64,000 bases of DNA, taken from the NCBI RefSeq assembly GCF_902686445.1, contig NC_062225.1, positions 94,538,581-94,602,580 on the forward strand, written 5' to 3'. Numbering within the stretch: position 1 is the first letter of the stretch; each line of letters starts with the position of its first letter. Made by a program: the position numbers and the translations under genes. This DNA comes from Sciurus carolinensis (lineage: Eukaryota > Chordata > Mammalia > Rodentia > Sciuridae). A model generated the notes under the pieces. The model worked only from the letters and a program-made list of their open reading frames with translations, was not told the DNA's origin and ran no database searches. Positions 26,001-34,949 of the stretch are shown here, piece after piece.

Positions 26001-29000
26001 TTTGTGGAGTAGAGTTGTGCAGTGAGACTCCCCCACTGGAGCCATGAACCCGGACAACCAGGAGCATTATAGAGGAGGGGCCACTCAGCAAGAGGCTTCA
26101 GTACAGAGCGAGGGTCCCAGGATGGGTGGCAAGACCAGACCGCAGGCAGCTTCTCGGAGGAGGGGCTGCCAGTGAGACGCTTCGGTGCAGAGCGAGGGTC
26201 CCAGGACCAGGCGGTAGTTCCAGACCCCAGGGAACGTCGCAGAGTAGGGCTGCCCAGCGAGAGACTCACTCGCAGGGCAAGGCTCCCTGGCCCAGGAGGT
26301 AGGTCCAGACCCCTGGGAACATTGCAGAGGAGGGCTGCCCAGCTCAGGCAGTAGTTCTGGACCAAAAGAAACTTCTCAGAGGAGAGCTGTCCAGCGAGAC
26401 TTCCCCACCGGGTGAGTCTTCCCTGCCAGGTGAGGCTTTCCCTCCAGGGCGGTAGAACCAGAGACCCAGGCCCAGACCAGCCATGACCCAGCCCGCAGTC
26501 TAGTCCCCCTTTTGACCATCAGTCAACAAGTGGAGGTGCATCTGCCCACTAGCAGGGAATATACCCCACCTGAAGGCCACAACCCCTAGAGGGGCAGCTT
26601 CCTTGTGGAGCACTGCATTATCAAGTTCCTCCAAGACTTCAGGCTACTGAAGGCGAGGAGGTGAGTTATTAGAAATCTATAGGGACCTATAAGTCAATAG
26701 AGGAAATCTGCAATATCTCAGAGTTTCACTACCCAAGGGGTAGATACCTGACCAATATGAGAAAACAAGGGAAGAAAATGTCCCAAACAAACCTAAATGC
26801 TACATCAATAAAATCCAATGACAGCATGGCAGAAGAAATGTCAGAAAGGGAGTTCAGAATGTACATAATTAAAATGATCAGAGAAGCAAACAATGAGATG
26901 AAAGAGTAAATGCAGGCTTTGAATGATCACACCACTCAACAGTTAAAAGAGCAAATGCAGGAAGCAAAGGATCATTTCAATAAAGGGTTAGAGATACTGA
27001 AAAAAAAAAAAAACAAATTCTTGAAATGAAGGAAACAATAAACCAAATTAAAAACTCCATAGAAAGCATAACCAATAAGATAGAACACCTGGAAGACAGA
27101 ACCTCAGACATTGAAGACAAAATATCTAATCTTGAAAATAAAGTTGACCAAACAGAGAAGATGGTAAGAAATCATGAACAGAATCTACAAGAATTATGGG
27201 GTATCATGAAAAGGCCAAATTTAAGAATTATTGGTATTGAGGAAGGCTCAGAGAAACAAACCAAAGGAATGAACAATCTATTCAATGAAATAATATCAGA
27301 AAATTTCCTAAATCTGAAAAATGAAATGAAAAATCAATTACAAAAGGCTTATAGGACTCCAAATATACAAAATTACAACAGACCCACACAAAGGCACATT
27401 ATAATGAAAATGCCTAACATACAAAATAAAGACAGAATTTTAAAGGCCACAAGAGAAAAGAATCAAGTTACGTTCAGTGGGAAACCAATACAGATATCAG
27501 CAGATTTTTCAACCCAGACCCTAAAAGCTAGAAGGGCCTGGAACAACATTTTTCAAGCTCTGAAAGAAAACAGATGCCAATCAAGAATCTTGTACCCAGC
27601 AAAACTTACCTTCAGATTTGATGATGAAATAAAATCCTTCTGTGATAAACAAAAACTAAAAGAATTTACAAAAAGAAAGCTGGCAATGCAGAACATTCTC
27701 AGCAAAATATTCCATGAGGAAGAGATGAAAAACAACGATGTAAATCAGCAAAGGGAGGAGCTACCCTAAAGGAATAGCCAAATAAAGGAGAGACCAAGTC
27801 GTGTCAAAAAACAAAAATGAGCCAAATGACCAGGGAATACAAATCATATCTCAATAATAACCCTGAATGTTAATGGCCTGAACTCATCAATCAAAAGACA
27901 TAGACTAGCAAATTGAATTGAAAAGAAATATCCAACAATATGCTGCCTGCAAGAGACTTATCTCATAGAAGGAGATACCCACAGACTAAAGGTGAAAGGA
28001 TGGGAAAAAACCTTCCATGCACATGGACTCAGCAAAATAACCAGAGTATCCATTCTCATATCAGATAATATGGACTTCAAGCTAAAGTTAGTCAGAAGGG
28101 ATAAAGAAGGACATTTCATACTGCTTAAGGGAAGCATAAATCAGCAAGACATAACAATCATAAATATGCCCCAAACAGTGGCTCATCCATGTACGTCAAA
28201 CAAATCCTTCTCAATTCCAGAAATCAAATGGACCATAACACAATATACTCGGTGATTTTAACACACCTCTCTCCCCATTGGGCAGATCTTCCAAACAAAA
28301 ATTGAACAAAGAAACCATAAATCTTAATAACACAATCAATAATTTAGACTTAATGGACATTTATAGAATATACCATTCAACAAAGAGCGAATACACTTTC
28401 TTCTCAGCAGCACATGGATCCTTCTCTAAAATAGACCATATATTATGCCACAAAGCTACTGTTAGCAAATACAAGAAGACAGAGATACTACCTTTTATTC
28501 TATCACATCATAATGGATTGAAATTGAAAATAAATGACAGAATAAAAAAACAAACTACTCCAACACCTGGAGATTAAATAATACGCTATCGAATGATGAA
28601 TGGATAACAGAAGATATCAGGGGGGAAATAAAAAAATTCTTAGAGGTAAACAAGAACAAGGATACATCATATCAAAATCTCTGGGACACTATGAAAGCAG
28701 TTCTTAGAGGAAAATTTATTTCATGGAGCGCATTCAATAAAAGAAGAAAAAATCAACAAATAAACAACCTAACTCTACAGCTCAAAGCCCTAGAAAAAGA
28801 ACAGAGGAACACCAAAAGTAGTAGAAGACAGGAAATAGTTAAAATCAGAGCTGAAATCAATGAAATTGAAACAATCAAAAAAATTGACAAAATAAAAAGT
28901 TGGTTCTTTGAAAAAATAAACAAAATTGATAAACCCTTAGCCACAGTAACAAAGAGAAGGAGAGAGAAAACTCAAATTTCTAAAATTCAGAATGAACAAG

Positions 29001-32000
29001 GAAATACCACCACAGACATGATTGAAATACAAAACATAATTAGAAGCTATTTTGAAAATCTATACTCCAACAAAATAGAAAATCTCAAAGACATCAACAG
29101 GTTTCTAGAGACATATGAATTACCTAAACTGAACCAGGAGGACATACACAATTTAAATAGATCAATTTCAAGTAATGAAATAGAAGAAGTCATCAAAAGC
29201 CTACCAACAAAGAAAAGTCCAGGACCACATGGGTTCTCAGCCGAATTCTACAAAACCTTCAATGAAGAGCTCATACCAATACTTCTCAAAGTATTCCATG
29301 AAATAGAAGAGGAGGGAACCCTCCAAACTCATTCTATGAAGTCAATATCACCCTGATACCTAAACCAGGAAAGAAAATTTCAGACTACTATCCTTAATGA
29401 ACATTGAAACAAAAATTCTCAACAAAATTTTAGCAAATCTCATACAAAAATATATTAAAAAGATAGCGCACCACGATCAAGTGGGTTTTATCCCAGGGAT
29501 GCAAGGTTGGTTCAACATCCGGAAATCAATAAATGTAATTCACCATATCAACAAGACTTAAAGTCAAAAATCACATGATCATTTCAATAGATGCCGAAAA
29601 AGCATTTGATAAAATACAGCACCCCTTCATGCTCAAAACACTAGGAAAAATAGGGATAGTGGGAACATTCCTCAACATTGTAAAGGCTGTCTATGCTAAG
29701 CCCATGGCCAATATCATTCTAAATGGTGAAAAACTGAAAGCATTCGCCCTAAAAACTGGAACAATGTTTTCACCACTTCTATTCAAAATTGTCCTTGAAA
29801 CTCTAGCCAGAGCAATTAGACAGACCAAAGAAATTAAAGAGATACGAATAGGAAAAGAAGAACTCAAACTATCCCTATTTGCTGATGACATGATTATATA
29901 TTTAGAGGAACCAGGAAATTCCACCAGAAAACTTTTAGAACTCATAAGTGAATTCAGTAAAGTAGCACGATATAAGATCAATGCTCATAAATCTAATGCA
30001 TTTTTATACATAAGTGATGAATCTTCAAAAGAGAAATTAGGAAAACTACCCCATTCACAATAGCCTGGAAAAAAATAAAATACTTGGGAATCAATCTAAC
30101 AAAAGAGGTGAAAGACCTCTACAATGAGAACTATAGAACACTAAAGAAAGAAATTAAAGAAAACCTTAGAAGATGGAAAGATCTCCCATGTTCTTGGATA
30201 GGCAAAATTAATATTGTCAAAATGGCCATACTAACAAAAGTGCAATACAGATTCAATGCAGTTCCAATTAAAATCCCAATGACGTACCTTACAGAAATAG
30301 AGCAAGCAATCATGAAATTCATCTGGAAGAATAAGAAACCCAGAATAGCTAAAGCAATCCTTAGCAGGAAGAGTGAAGCACAGGGTATCACAATGCCAGA
30401 ACTTTAACTATACTACAAAGCAATAGTAACAAAAATGGCATGGTATTGGTACCAAAACAGACAGGTAGATCAATGGTACAGAATGGAGGACATGGATACA
30501 AACCCAAATAAATACAATTTTCTCATACTAGACAAAGGGGCCAAAAATATGCAATGGAGAAAAGATGGCCTCTCCAACAAATGGTGCTGGGAAAACTGGA
30601 AATCCATATGCAGCAGAATGAAACTAAACCCCTATCTCTCACCCTGCACAAAATTCAACTCAAAATGGATAAAGCACCTTGAAATCTGACCAGAGACCCT
30701 GCACCTAGTAGAAGAAAAAGTAGGTCCAAATCTTCAACATGTTGGCTTAGGACCAGACTTCCTTAACAGGACTCCCATAGCACAAGAAATAAAAGCAAGA
30801 ATCAATAACTGGGATAGATTCAAACTAAAAATCTTTCTCTCAGCAAAGGAAGCAATCAGCAATTTGAAGAGAGAGCCTACAGAGTGGGAGAAAATCTTTG
30901 TCACTCATACTTCAGATAGAGCACTAATCTCCAGAATATATAAAGAATTCAAAAAAACTCTACACCAAGAATACAAATAACCCAACCCACAAATGGGCTA
31001 AGGAAATGAGCAGTCAGTTCACAGAAGAAGATCTACAAGCAATCAACAAATATATGAAAAAATGTTCAACATCTTTAGTAATAAGTGAAATGCAAATCAA
31101 AACTACTCTAAGATTCCATCTCACCCCAATTAGAATGGCGATTATCAAGAATACAAGCAACAACAGGTGTTGGAGAGGATGTGGGGAAAAAGGTACACTC
31201 ATACCTTGCTGGTGGGGTTGCAAATTAGTGCAACCACTCTGGAAAGCAGTGTGGAGATTCCTTAGAAAACTTGGAATGGACCCACCATTTGACCCAGCTA
31301 TCCCACTCCTTGGTCTATACCCAAAGGACTTAAAATCAGCATACTACAGAGATACAGCCACATCAATATTCATAGCTGCTCAATTCACAATAGCCAGAGT
31401 GTGGAACCAACCTAGATGTCCTTCAGTTGATGAATGGATAAAGAAACTGTGGTGTGTATATATATATATATATATACACACAATGGAATATTACTCAGCC
31501 ATAAAGAATAATAAAATTATGGCATTTGGAGGCAAATGGATGAAATGAGAGAATATCATGCTAAGTGAGATAAGCCAATCTCAAAAAACCAAAGGACAAA
31601 TGATCTCGCTGATAAGTGGATGATGACACATAATGGGGATGGGAGGGGGACAAGAATGGAAGGAGGGACTGTATAGAGGGAAAAGAGGGGTGGGAGGGGT
31701 GGGAGGAAGGAAAAAATAACAATGAATCAAACACCATAACCCTATGTAAATGTGTGATTACACAAATGGTACGCCTCTAGTTCATGTACAAACAGAGAAA
31801 CAAGATGTATCCCATTTGTTTACAATAAAAATAAATTTTAAAAAAATCACATAGCTATTTATTACCTAAACAAAAGTTATAATTACATTTTATTATCTAC
31901 AAATATGTTGCTTGATGATCAATAAATGTGAGCTTTTTAAATAATTCTTTTGGCTTCTGTGTGAGAAGGACTATAAAATAATTCAGTTACAGCGCTATAA

Positions 32001-34743
32001 ATTCCCTCCTTCTAGTTTTCTCTAGTTTTTATATAAACCACTTTTCCTAATGGGGGTGGTAGCACCTGTGGTCCCAGCACCTGGGGGGCTGCAGCAGGAG
32101 GATCATGGATCTCAGGGAGTTTAAGGCCAGCCTGGGCAATATAGTGAGGCCTCATCATCAAAAACAAAAAGAACCACCTCAGCACCTGTATCTGTAGAAA
32201 AGCCCTCCAAACCATGAATTGATGAGCCCGTGTCATTCCACCAATAAGAAACTGCAATCCTGTGCACGTGAACTAATTTTAAAGTCTCATTCGTCTGTTC
32301 AGATGCTTTTCAAATACAACTTTACTTTTATGTTTAGTAAGCTAACAAACTTCAGAATATGCTTAAGATTTTGACCAGTCATCCACAAATAATGATCATA
32401 ATGATATAACTCAATCTACAAGAAGTTATTTTATAGAAGCCGTCTTGCTTAAAATTTAAAAAGTAAATTTACACACAGATTTTTGTTGTAGGAAATGCTA
32501 CATGAAAGTACAATACTAACACATTACTATAAAATTTTGAGACAAATAGCATCAAGGTTGAAATGCAATCTGAATTCTGAAGTGAGTGCTATGTGTTCTG
32601 ATGGAAATGACTTGTTGACCTTCTTGAATAGTAGAATTTGGGTCACTATTGTATACAGATTTCTTACTCAGGGAATCATGAATACTTAAATGATCGATGT
32701 GCAAAATATGTTGAAAAGTAACTAAGTTTATTTGACCTTCAGAGGTCAGTTAAAATCGTACAACAGCACAAGTGCACTCTATCTGAAACTGCTCTGGAGG
32801 TAAGCCAGCGGGACGGTTGGAAGTCACTGGCATGGGCTGACAGGCCTGTTTCCTAGGTCTTGTCTCTCATGGCTGCTTCCAGAAGTAGGTTTTGTATCAC
32901 AGGTACCAGATTCTTGGTGTATCTCGTGGGCTTGTTCAGGTGTACCTCTTGATTTGCAGCATGACTGAATAATGGTGTTCCTACCATGTACAGTGTCTTA
33001 AGATGACTGAGTGACAAGAGAAGGATTTGGCTTTCTGTGTGCTTTATTATACAGTATGTACGAATTACCTTTCTAAATCGTCCCCCTTTTTTGCAGGTAA
33101 CAGAAATGAATATAAACTGTATCCTGAGCTTTCCAGCTATCATGAGACAGTTGGTAAGTGACAAAATTATTAAAAGTGACTCATACCCACCTTACAATCA
33201 GACTATCTAATCAGTGTGGTAGATTGGGAAATGTCAGAAGCATGTTCCCTCCCCTGTGGTTTTTAGGATGTCCACATTCGTTTCAAAAGTGCTTCATAAG
33301 AAGCACTGTGCTTGTGTGCTCCCAGTGGCTTCTAACCTGAGCTCCTGCCTGGGCTCCTGAGGAGTGCCGCCCACTGCCTGTAGTCTCGCCGGCCTACGGA
33401 GGACCTTGCTGCCTCCTGAGAAGAGTGCACATTTGGTGATTTTGCATTGCAGCTATCACTATTGCTGTCTCTGTGGGCTTGGGCCCCATGAGTTTCATAT
33501 TTTTAAGATTTTTTTTTCCTTTCAGATGTTTTGCTATTATTGGGAACTAGTTCATAAGACTTATTAAGATTTTCCGTAGTAAAAATAGCCCTTCAACCCA
33601 TCTTACTTAAATAATCTTTAGAAGTTTTCCTTGAAAGAATTAAGCAATTATTTATAGAAGTGAGTGGATCACAAATGAATGGTGAGGTCTAGAGAGTCCT
33701 GTTATCCTGTACTTCTGTAACTAAGGTCACGAGGTCAACACCCGTGAGGAATTAGCATTTCATGTAAACACAGTGTCGAGGAATGAGGTGCCCAGACTGC
33801 CGTCGTGCAGACCCTGTGCGTAGAGTCTCCCCTGGTGAGGCTGGGTGTCGTGCCACCAACTTGATGAGACTAGTGTCGCCCTCAGGACCTCCCTCTCCGC
33901 CTCCTCCCTCCCAACCCCTTGCACTGCCGTCCTGCTCCCCCTGCCGTTCTCATGAGGTTCCTCCCCACTCTGCACTCTAGCTTCCACGTGAGAGAAAGCA
34001 TGTCACACTTGGAGTTTCAGTCAGCTGTTGCGCTGCTGTGACTCAGTGACCCAACCAGCACAGCTGTAGAGGAGGAAAGGTTTACTTGAGGGTCATGGTT
34101 TCAGACGTCTTAGTCCACAGAAGGCCAGCTCCACTCCTCAGGGCTCAAGGTGAGGCTGACCATCATGGAGGAAGAGTGTGGCAGAGGGAATTTGGGGGGA
34201 ACATTCAGGCCATGGCAACGACCATTCCTTTAAAATGGGCAAAGTATGAATAATGTTATTTTATGCGTCATTCAAAATCCAAACAATCATAGCCGTACAC
34301 GTTTCCTGAACATACACTTGACAATGTATGTGATAGTGTGTAGTGTGACTTATGTGGATTTGGGAAACGTTACTGCCACACACTTGCTCTTTTCAAAGGA
34401 GAAAAACTCAAGTTTCGTGGTGTGCATGTTCCATGGACTGCATGCCCGGCAGCAGACCCTAAACCTCGAGTGATTAGCTTCTGTCCTACCTGCATACACT
34501 GCTACTTTCCCCTCAAAAGCAAGAATTATCTGAATGCCTTTTCTTGTTTCAGATGGTTCAAATCGGCCTGTAGAAGTGACAGCACTGTATTCTTTTGAAG
34601 GGCAGCAGCCGGGAGACTTGAATTTTCAAGCTGGAGACAAAATTACAGTTATATCAAAAACCGATTCACATTTTGATTGGTGGGAAGGAAAGCTTCATGG
34701 CCAAACTGGCATTTTTCCAGCCAACTATGTAACCATGAATTAA
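7969..34743 (+). CDS. SH3YL1: SH3YL1, spliced coding region (exons 2-10)
   Basis: Nine exons join in phase into 1022 coding bases plus the A of ATG from an exon outside the window, giving 340 residues. Residues about 1-220 form the SYLF (Ysc84-like) domain, with the core [20 protein letters not shown] in exon 3 and the Gly-rich [14 protein letters not shown] in exon 4. Residues about 233-283 are a Ser/Pro/Gln linker. Residues 284-340 are an SH3 domain with ALYSF (288-292), WW (320-321) and GIFPANYV (330-337). From the family: the SYLF domain binds phosphoinositides, and SH3YL1 acts at membranes in actin ruffling and cell migration, with SHIP2 among its reported partners. Against the human protein as I remember it, the match is near-complete, two residues shorter at the exon 7/8 join. 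Odd points are Thr76, Cys126 and Cys187. No alternative identity fits; gene assignment is near certain, exact junctions slightly less so. Confidence 0.96.
8080..9788 (+). other. SH3YL1 intron 2
   Basis: GT-AG intron of 1709 bases, starting GTAGGTG and ending TTCTCGTAG. No repeat or RNA gene recognised. Confidence 0.85.
9789..9902 (+). CDS. SH3YL1: SH3YL1 exon 3
   Basis: The acceptor is ttctcgtag and the donor GTAAGT. It begins with two bases that complete Ala38 and reads [20 protein letters not shown], then the Gly-rich turn ARGGSGIV, and ends after one base of codon 76. This is the hydrophobic core of the SYLF domain. An open frame runs on past the donor, but the strong GTAAGT and the sense of exon 4 make that read-through only. 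Confidence 0.95.
9903..11866 (+). other. SH3YL1 intron 3
   Basis: GT-AG intron of 1964 bases, starting GTAAGTGG and ending TTTATCAG. It contains a poly-T run near 11525. An antisense AATAAA lies near 10755-10762. No gene recognised. Confidence 0.85.
11867..11931 (+). CDS. SH3YL1: SH3YL1 exon 4
   Basis: The acceptor is ttttatcag and the donor GTGAGT. It completes codon 76 as ACG (Thr), then reads [20 protein letters not shown] and E, ending on a codon boundary at residue 97. The Gly-rich stretch is a SYLF signature. As I recall the human protein, residue 76 is Lys; the split codon at this junction is where the change lies. Confidence 0.95.
12090..12158 (-). repeat. Degenerate ID SINE, antisense
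   Basis: Reads as a worn reverse complement of the ID body: a GTGCTAGGGGTCTAACC B-box region followed by GAGGCCTTGTACATACC. Strongly mutated, so old. Confidence 0.55.
13128..13362 (+). repeat. MIR SINE, sense
   Basis: Order and wording follow the MIR core: a GGCTGAGATATAGGAGC head, then TCAGGTCTAGC, the TTAGTTTCTCCATCTGTA segment and a tail with AAAGTACTTGGCATGGCATA. Heavily diverged, as expected of this mammal-wide SINE. Confidence 0.75.
13845..15800 (-). mobile_element. Ancient L1 (L1M-type) relic, antisense
   Basis: A poly-T run at 13848-13866 is followed by CATCCACTCTGACAGTCTCT, the reverse complement of an old L1 ORF2 segment. The part near 14690-14960 (GGTCTACTGGCAACAGAATC) and near 15090-15500 follows the antisense 3' UTR of old mammalian L1s. 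No coding capacity survives. The left edge may mark a second element, and the right edge is vague. Confidence 0.65.
16232..16658. repeat. Unassigned ~425-bp TGTT-type repeat, copy A
   Basis: Starts TGTTGTAGTCAACTTTTTC and ends ATCCAAACCATGACA. It shares with copies B, C and D the order of blocks: GTAGAGGAGG, GTTTATTTGGG, TTAGTCCATAGAAGG, GGAAGCAGAGAGAG, CAGCCACACCC and CAGTTAATCCC. The TG...CA ends and a near-match of five flanking bases (GGTGG and GGTAG) suggest a solo LTR, but the class is not proven. It could also be a non-autonomous DNA element. Confidence 0.7.
18480..18615 (-). repeat. Possible MIR-type SINE, antisense
   Basis: Contains a reverse-complement MIR-like core: GCCCATGTTACAGAGAG, then AAGATCACACTGCC. 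Partial and diverged; could also be a MIR3 relative. Confidence 0.45.
18976..19400. repeat. Unassigned ~425-bp TGTT-type repeat, copy B
   Basis: Starts TGTTTTAGTCAGCTTTTTCA and ends TGCAAACCATTCCA, 425 bases, nearly the same length as copy A. Shared blocks include AAAAGTTTATTTGGG, GAGGCAGGATATCATTGGGG, GGAAGCAGAGAGGGAG and CCTCCAGCCACACCCA. No convincing flanking duplication was seen. Confidence 0.7.
19741..19853 (+). CDS. SH3YL1: SH3YL1 exon 5
   Basis: The acceptor cacattttag directly precedes GTATCGGAT, and the donor is GTGAGG. It encodes [20 protein letters not shown] and then [17 protein letters not shown] (residues 98-134), leaving two bases of codon 135. This is the central SYLF strand-helix region. 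Residue 126 is Cys, where I remember Leu in human and Phe in mouse. Confidence 0.95.
19854..20841 (+). other. SH3YL1 intron 5
   Basis: GT-AG intron of 988 bases. It contains a T-run (19912-19928), a short CAAAA/CAAA-type simple repeat near 20008-20036, and an antisense composite SINE. Confidence 0.85.
20341..20587 (-). repeat. B1-dID type composite SINE, antisense
   Basis: A long poly-T run (20350-20377) is the reversed A-tail. It is followed by the reversed ID half (GCACTCAGGGTACTTTACCA), an internal T-run and then the reversed B1 half ending GTGTGCCACTGCACCAGCTC. The order ID then B1 on this strand is the mirror of the sense copy at 62903, and marks the fused SINE known from squirrels and allies. 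Confidence 0.85.
20842..20970 (+). CDS. SH3YL1: SH3YL1 exon 6
   Basis: The acceptor is gcttttcag and the donor GTAAGT. It completes Arg135, reads [20 protein letters not shown] and then [20 protein letters not shown], and ends with two bases of codon 178 at residue 177 (Arg). The [25 protein letters not shown] core is the most conserved part of SYLF proteins. Confidence 0.96.
20971..22088 (+). other. SH3YL1 intron 6
   Basis: GT-AG intron of 1118 bases, starting GTAAGTTC and ending CTTCTCAG. No repeat or RNA gene recognised. Confidence 0.85.
22089..22251 (+). CDS. SH3YL1: SH3YL1 exon 7 (non-consensus donor)
   Basis: The acceptor is ttctcag. It completes Lys178 and reads [20 protein letters not shown], then [14 protein letters not shown] and a basic helix ending ELRK at residue 232. 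The end is set at AAG followed by GTCCTG. That is the only position that fits the known protein, but the intron starts with an unusual +3 to +6 sequence. Residue 187 is Cys, where human and mouse have Tyr as I recall. The frame stays open to 22335, but the residues there do not resemble SH3YL1. Confidence 0.88.
22252..22797 (+). other. SH3YL1 intron 7
   Basis: Intron of 546 bases, starting with the weak donor GTCCTG and ending ATTCTTTGTAG. GC-rich in its first half. No repeat recognised. Confidence 0.75.
22798..22876 (+). CDS. SH3YL1: SH3YL1 exon 8
   Basis: The acceptor is attctttgtag and the donor GTAAAT. It reads [20 protein letters not shown] and LSSNSQ, ending with one base of codon 259. 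This is the flexible Ser/Pro linker between the SYLF and SH3 domains. The human protein has two extra serines (KSSAKEL) at this point, from memory, so the exon start or the sequence itself has changed here. Confidence 0.92.
24150..24800 (-). mobile_element. L1 3' end fragment, antisense
   Basis: Starts with an AT-rich reversed tail, then the reversed 3' UTR (with TTAGTTATACATGAAACAG) and the reversed end of ORF2, e.g. CTTAGCATGATATTCTCCAA and TGAAGGGCATCTAGGTTGG. The same words appear at 54070-54210 in another copy. A further L1-like piece (TTTTTTGAGTTTATA, GGAGATTAATGCTC) continues to about 24800 after a deletion. Its 3' UTR differs from that of the other two L1s, so it belongs to another subfamily. 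Confidence 0.85.
25851..25866. repeat. Target-site duplication, left copy, of intron 8 L1
   Basis: AAAAATCACATAGCTA here is identical to 31842-31857 and brackets the L1. Confidence 0.9.
25900..26500 (+). promoter_or_regulatory. L1 5' UTR with degenerate subrepeats
   Basis: Contains several worn units of about 60-80 bases built around GGGAACTTTG/GGGAACGTCG/GGGAACATTG, then GCAGAG(G/T)AG and CCCAGCGAGAGAC/CCAGCGAGAC. It is the most CpG-rich part of the intron. L1 5' UTRs act as internal RNA polymerase II promoters. Whether this copy still does so is unknown. Confidence 0.6.
26757..27771 (+). pseudogene. L1 ORF1 (nucleic-acid chaperone), disrupted
   Basis: The ATG at 26757 opens a frame that stops at 26907 (TAA, codon 51). 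A second break occurs at the A-run near 27000-27013, after which a 247-codon frame (27026-27769) continues to the stop. That frame begins with a heptad-rich coiled coil ([20 protein letters not shown]), followed by the RRM-like region and C-terminal domain typical of L1 ORF1p. In active L1s this RNA-binding trimer packages the L1 transcript. This copy cannot make a full protein. Confidence 0.9.
27810..31548 (+). pseudogene. L1 ORF2 (endonuclease and reverse transcriptase), disrupted
   Basis: The endonuclease part shows [16 protein letters not shown] followed by a TGA at 27914-27916 where Trp is normal. Frame breaks follow near 28255, 28575, 29340-29400 and 30060. The reverse-transcriptase part keeps the FADD catalytic motif at 29878-29889 and the PTKKSPGP motif near 29206-29229. 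The C-terminal Cys-rich part is in the last open segment (31006-31548). In a live L1 this protein nicks target DNA and copies the L1 RNA. Here it is a fossil with many lesions. Confidence 0.92.
31457..31480. repeat. (TA)n microsatellite inside L1 ORF2
   Basis: A run of TA dinucleotides flanked by TGTG and CACAC in the 3' part of ORF2. The same place in the L1 at 53742-55335 has a shorter TA run (about 54155-54167). Confidence 0.85.
31842..31857. repeat. Target-site duplication, right copy, of intron 8 L1
   Basis: AAAAATCACATAGCTA, identical to 25851-25866. Confidence 0.9.
32051..32178 (+). repeat. B1 SINE, sense, old
   Basis: B1 body (GGTGGTAGCACCTGTGGTCC, then GTTTAAGGCCAGCCTGGGCA) ending in a short A-rich tail. 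No ID half follows, unlike the composite copies. Confidence 0.8.
33097..33153 (+). CDS. SH3YL1: SH3YL1 exon 9
   Basis: The acceptor tttttgcag follows a pyrimidine run, and the donor is GTAAGT. It completes Ser259, reads [18 protein letters not shown] and leaves one base of codon 278. The short exon is well matched to the SH3YL1 linker just before the SH3 domain, and lies about 10.2 kb beyond exon 8 because of the L1 inserted in intron 8. Confidence 0.94.
33154..34552 (+). other. SH3YL1 intron 9
   Basis: GT-AG intron of 1399 bases, starting GTAAGTGAC and ending CTTGTTTCAG. Contains a shortened copy of the unassigned TGTT-type repeat. Confidence 0.85.
34015..34216. repeat. Unassigned TGTT-type repeat, copy C (internally deleted)
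   Basis: Carries the family's first half (GCTGTAGAGGAGGAAAGGTT, TTAGTCCACAGAAGG, GAGTGTGGCAGAGG), then jumps to an end-like GGGGGGAACATTCAGGCCAT. The middle block with the CAGCCACACCC word is missing. Confidence 0.6.
34553..34743 (+). CDS. SH3YL1: SH3YL1 exon 10 (SH3 domain and stop)
   Basis: The acceptor is ttgtttcag. It completes Asp278, then encodes the whole SH3 domain: [20 protein letters not shown], the RT loop and the WWEG motif, then [11 protein letters not shown] and a TAA at 34741-34743. The ligand-groove residues expected of an SH3 domain (Tyr290, Trp320, Pro333, Tyr336) are present, so it should bind proline-rich partners. Confidence 0.97.
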
Positions 34744-34932
34744 AGTGTTGTTATTTTCTCCTTTGACAATTACAATTACCAACACACACACGTATATTAT
34801 TTCTGTCTAGCAGGGTTTACTCTTCATCTAAGCTTTGTTCAATATAGGTTTTAAAATACTTCTTTCCTGAAAAATTTTAATCCAGTGTGCAAGTGATTTC
34901 TCTCTATAAATAAAGAGCTGACCCGCGAGTCC
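34744..34932 (+). other. SH3YL1: SH3YL1 3' UTR
   Basis: AT-rich sequence follows the stop codon up to a short distance beyond the AATAAA at 34909. Its right edge is estimated from the usual 10-30 base spacing. The GT-rich stretch near 34943-34952 fits a downstream polyadenylation element. Longer 3' ends cannot be excluded. Confidence 0.75.
34909..34914 (+). terminator. SH3YL1: Polyadenylation signal of SH3YL1
   Basis: A canonical AATAAA lies 166 bases after the stop codon and is the first good signal in the 3' UTR, followed about 30 bases later by GT-rich sequence. Confidence 0.8.
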
Positions 34933-34949
34933 TTGCACTGACTTGTGTG

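Larger units (their letters stand above)
25867..31841 (+). mobile_element. Near full-length L1 retrotransposon, decayed
   Basis: A 5.97-kb element: a GC-rich 5' UTR (25867-26756), ORF1 (26757-27771), ORF2 (about 27810-31548), a 3' UTR with a G-rich run near 31620-31710 and an A-rich tail near 31825-31841. A perfect 16-bp target-site duplication shows one complete insertion event by target-primed reverse transcription. Both ORFs carry stops or frame breaks, so it is not autonomous. It lies in the same orientation as SH3YL1, so its A-rich 3' end and internal signals could affect the host transcript. Confidence 0.95.
22877..33096 (+). other. SH3YL1 intron 8 (host of full-length L1)
   Basis: GT-AG intron of 10220 bases, more than half of it L1-derived: an antisense L1 fragment at about 24150 and the long sense L1 at 25867-31841. 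A B1 SINE lies at 32051. A C-rich CA/CC simple stretch occupies roughly 23700-23960. The rest shows nothing. Confidence 0.85.
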
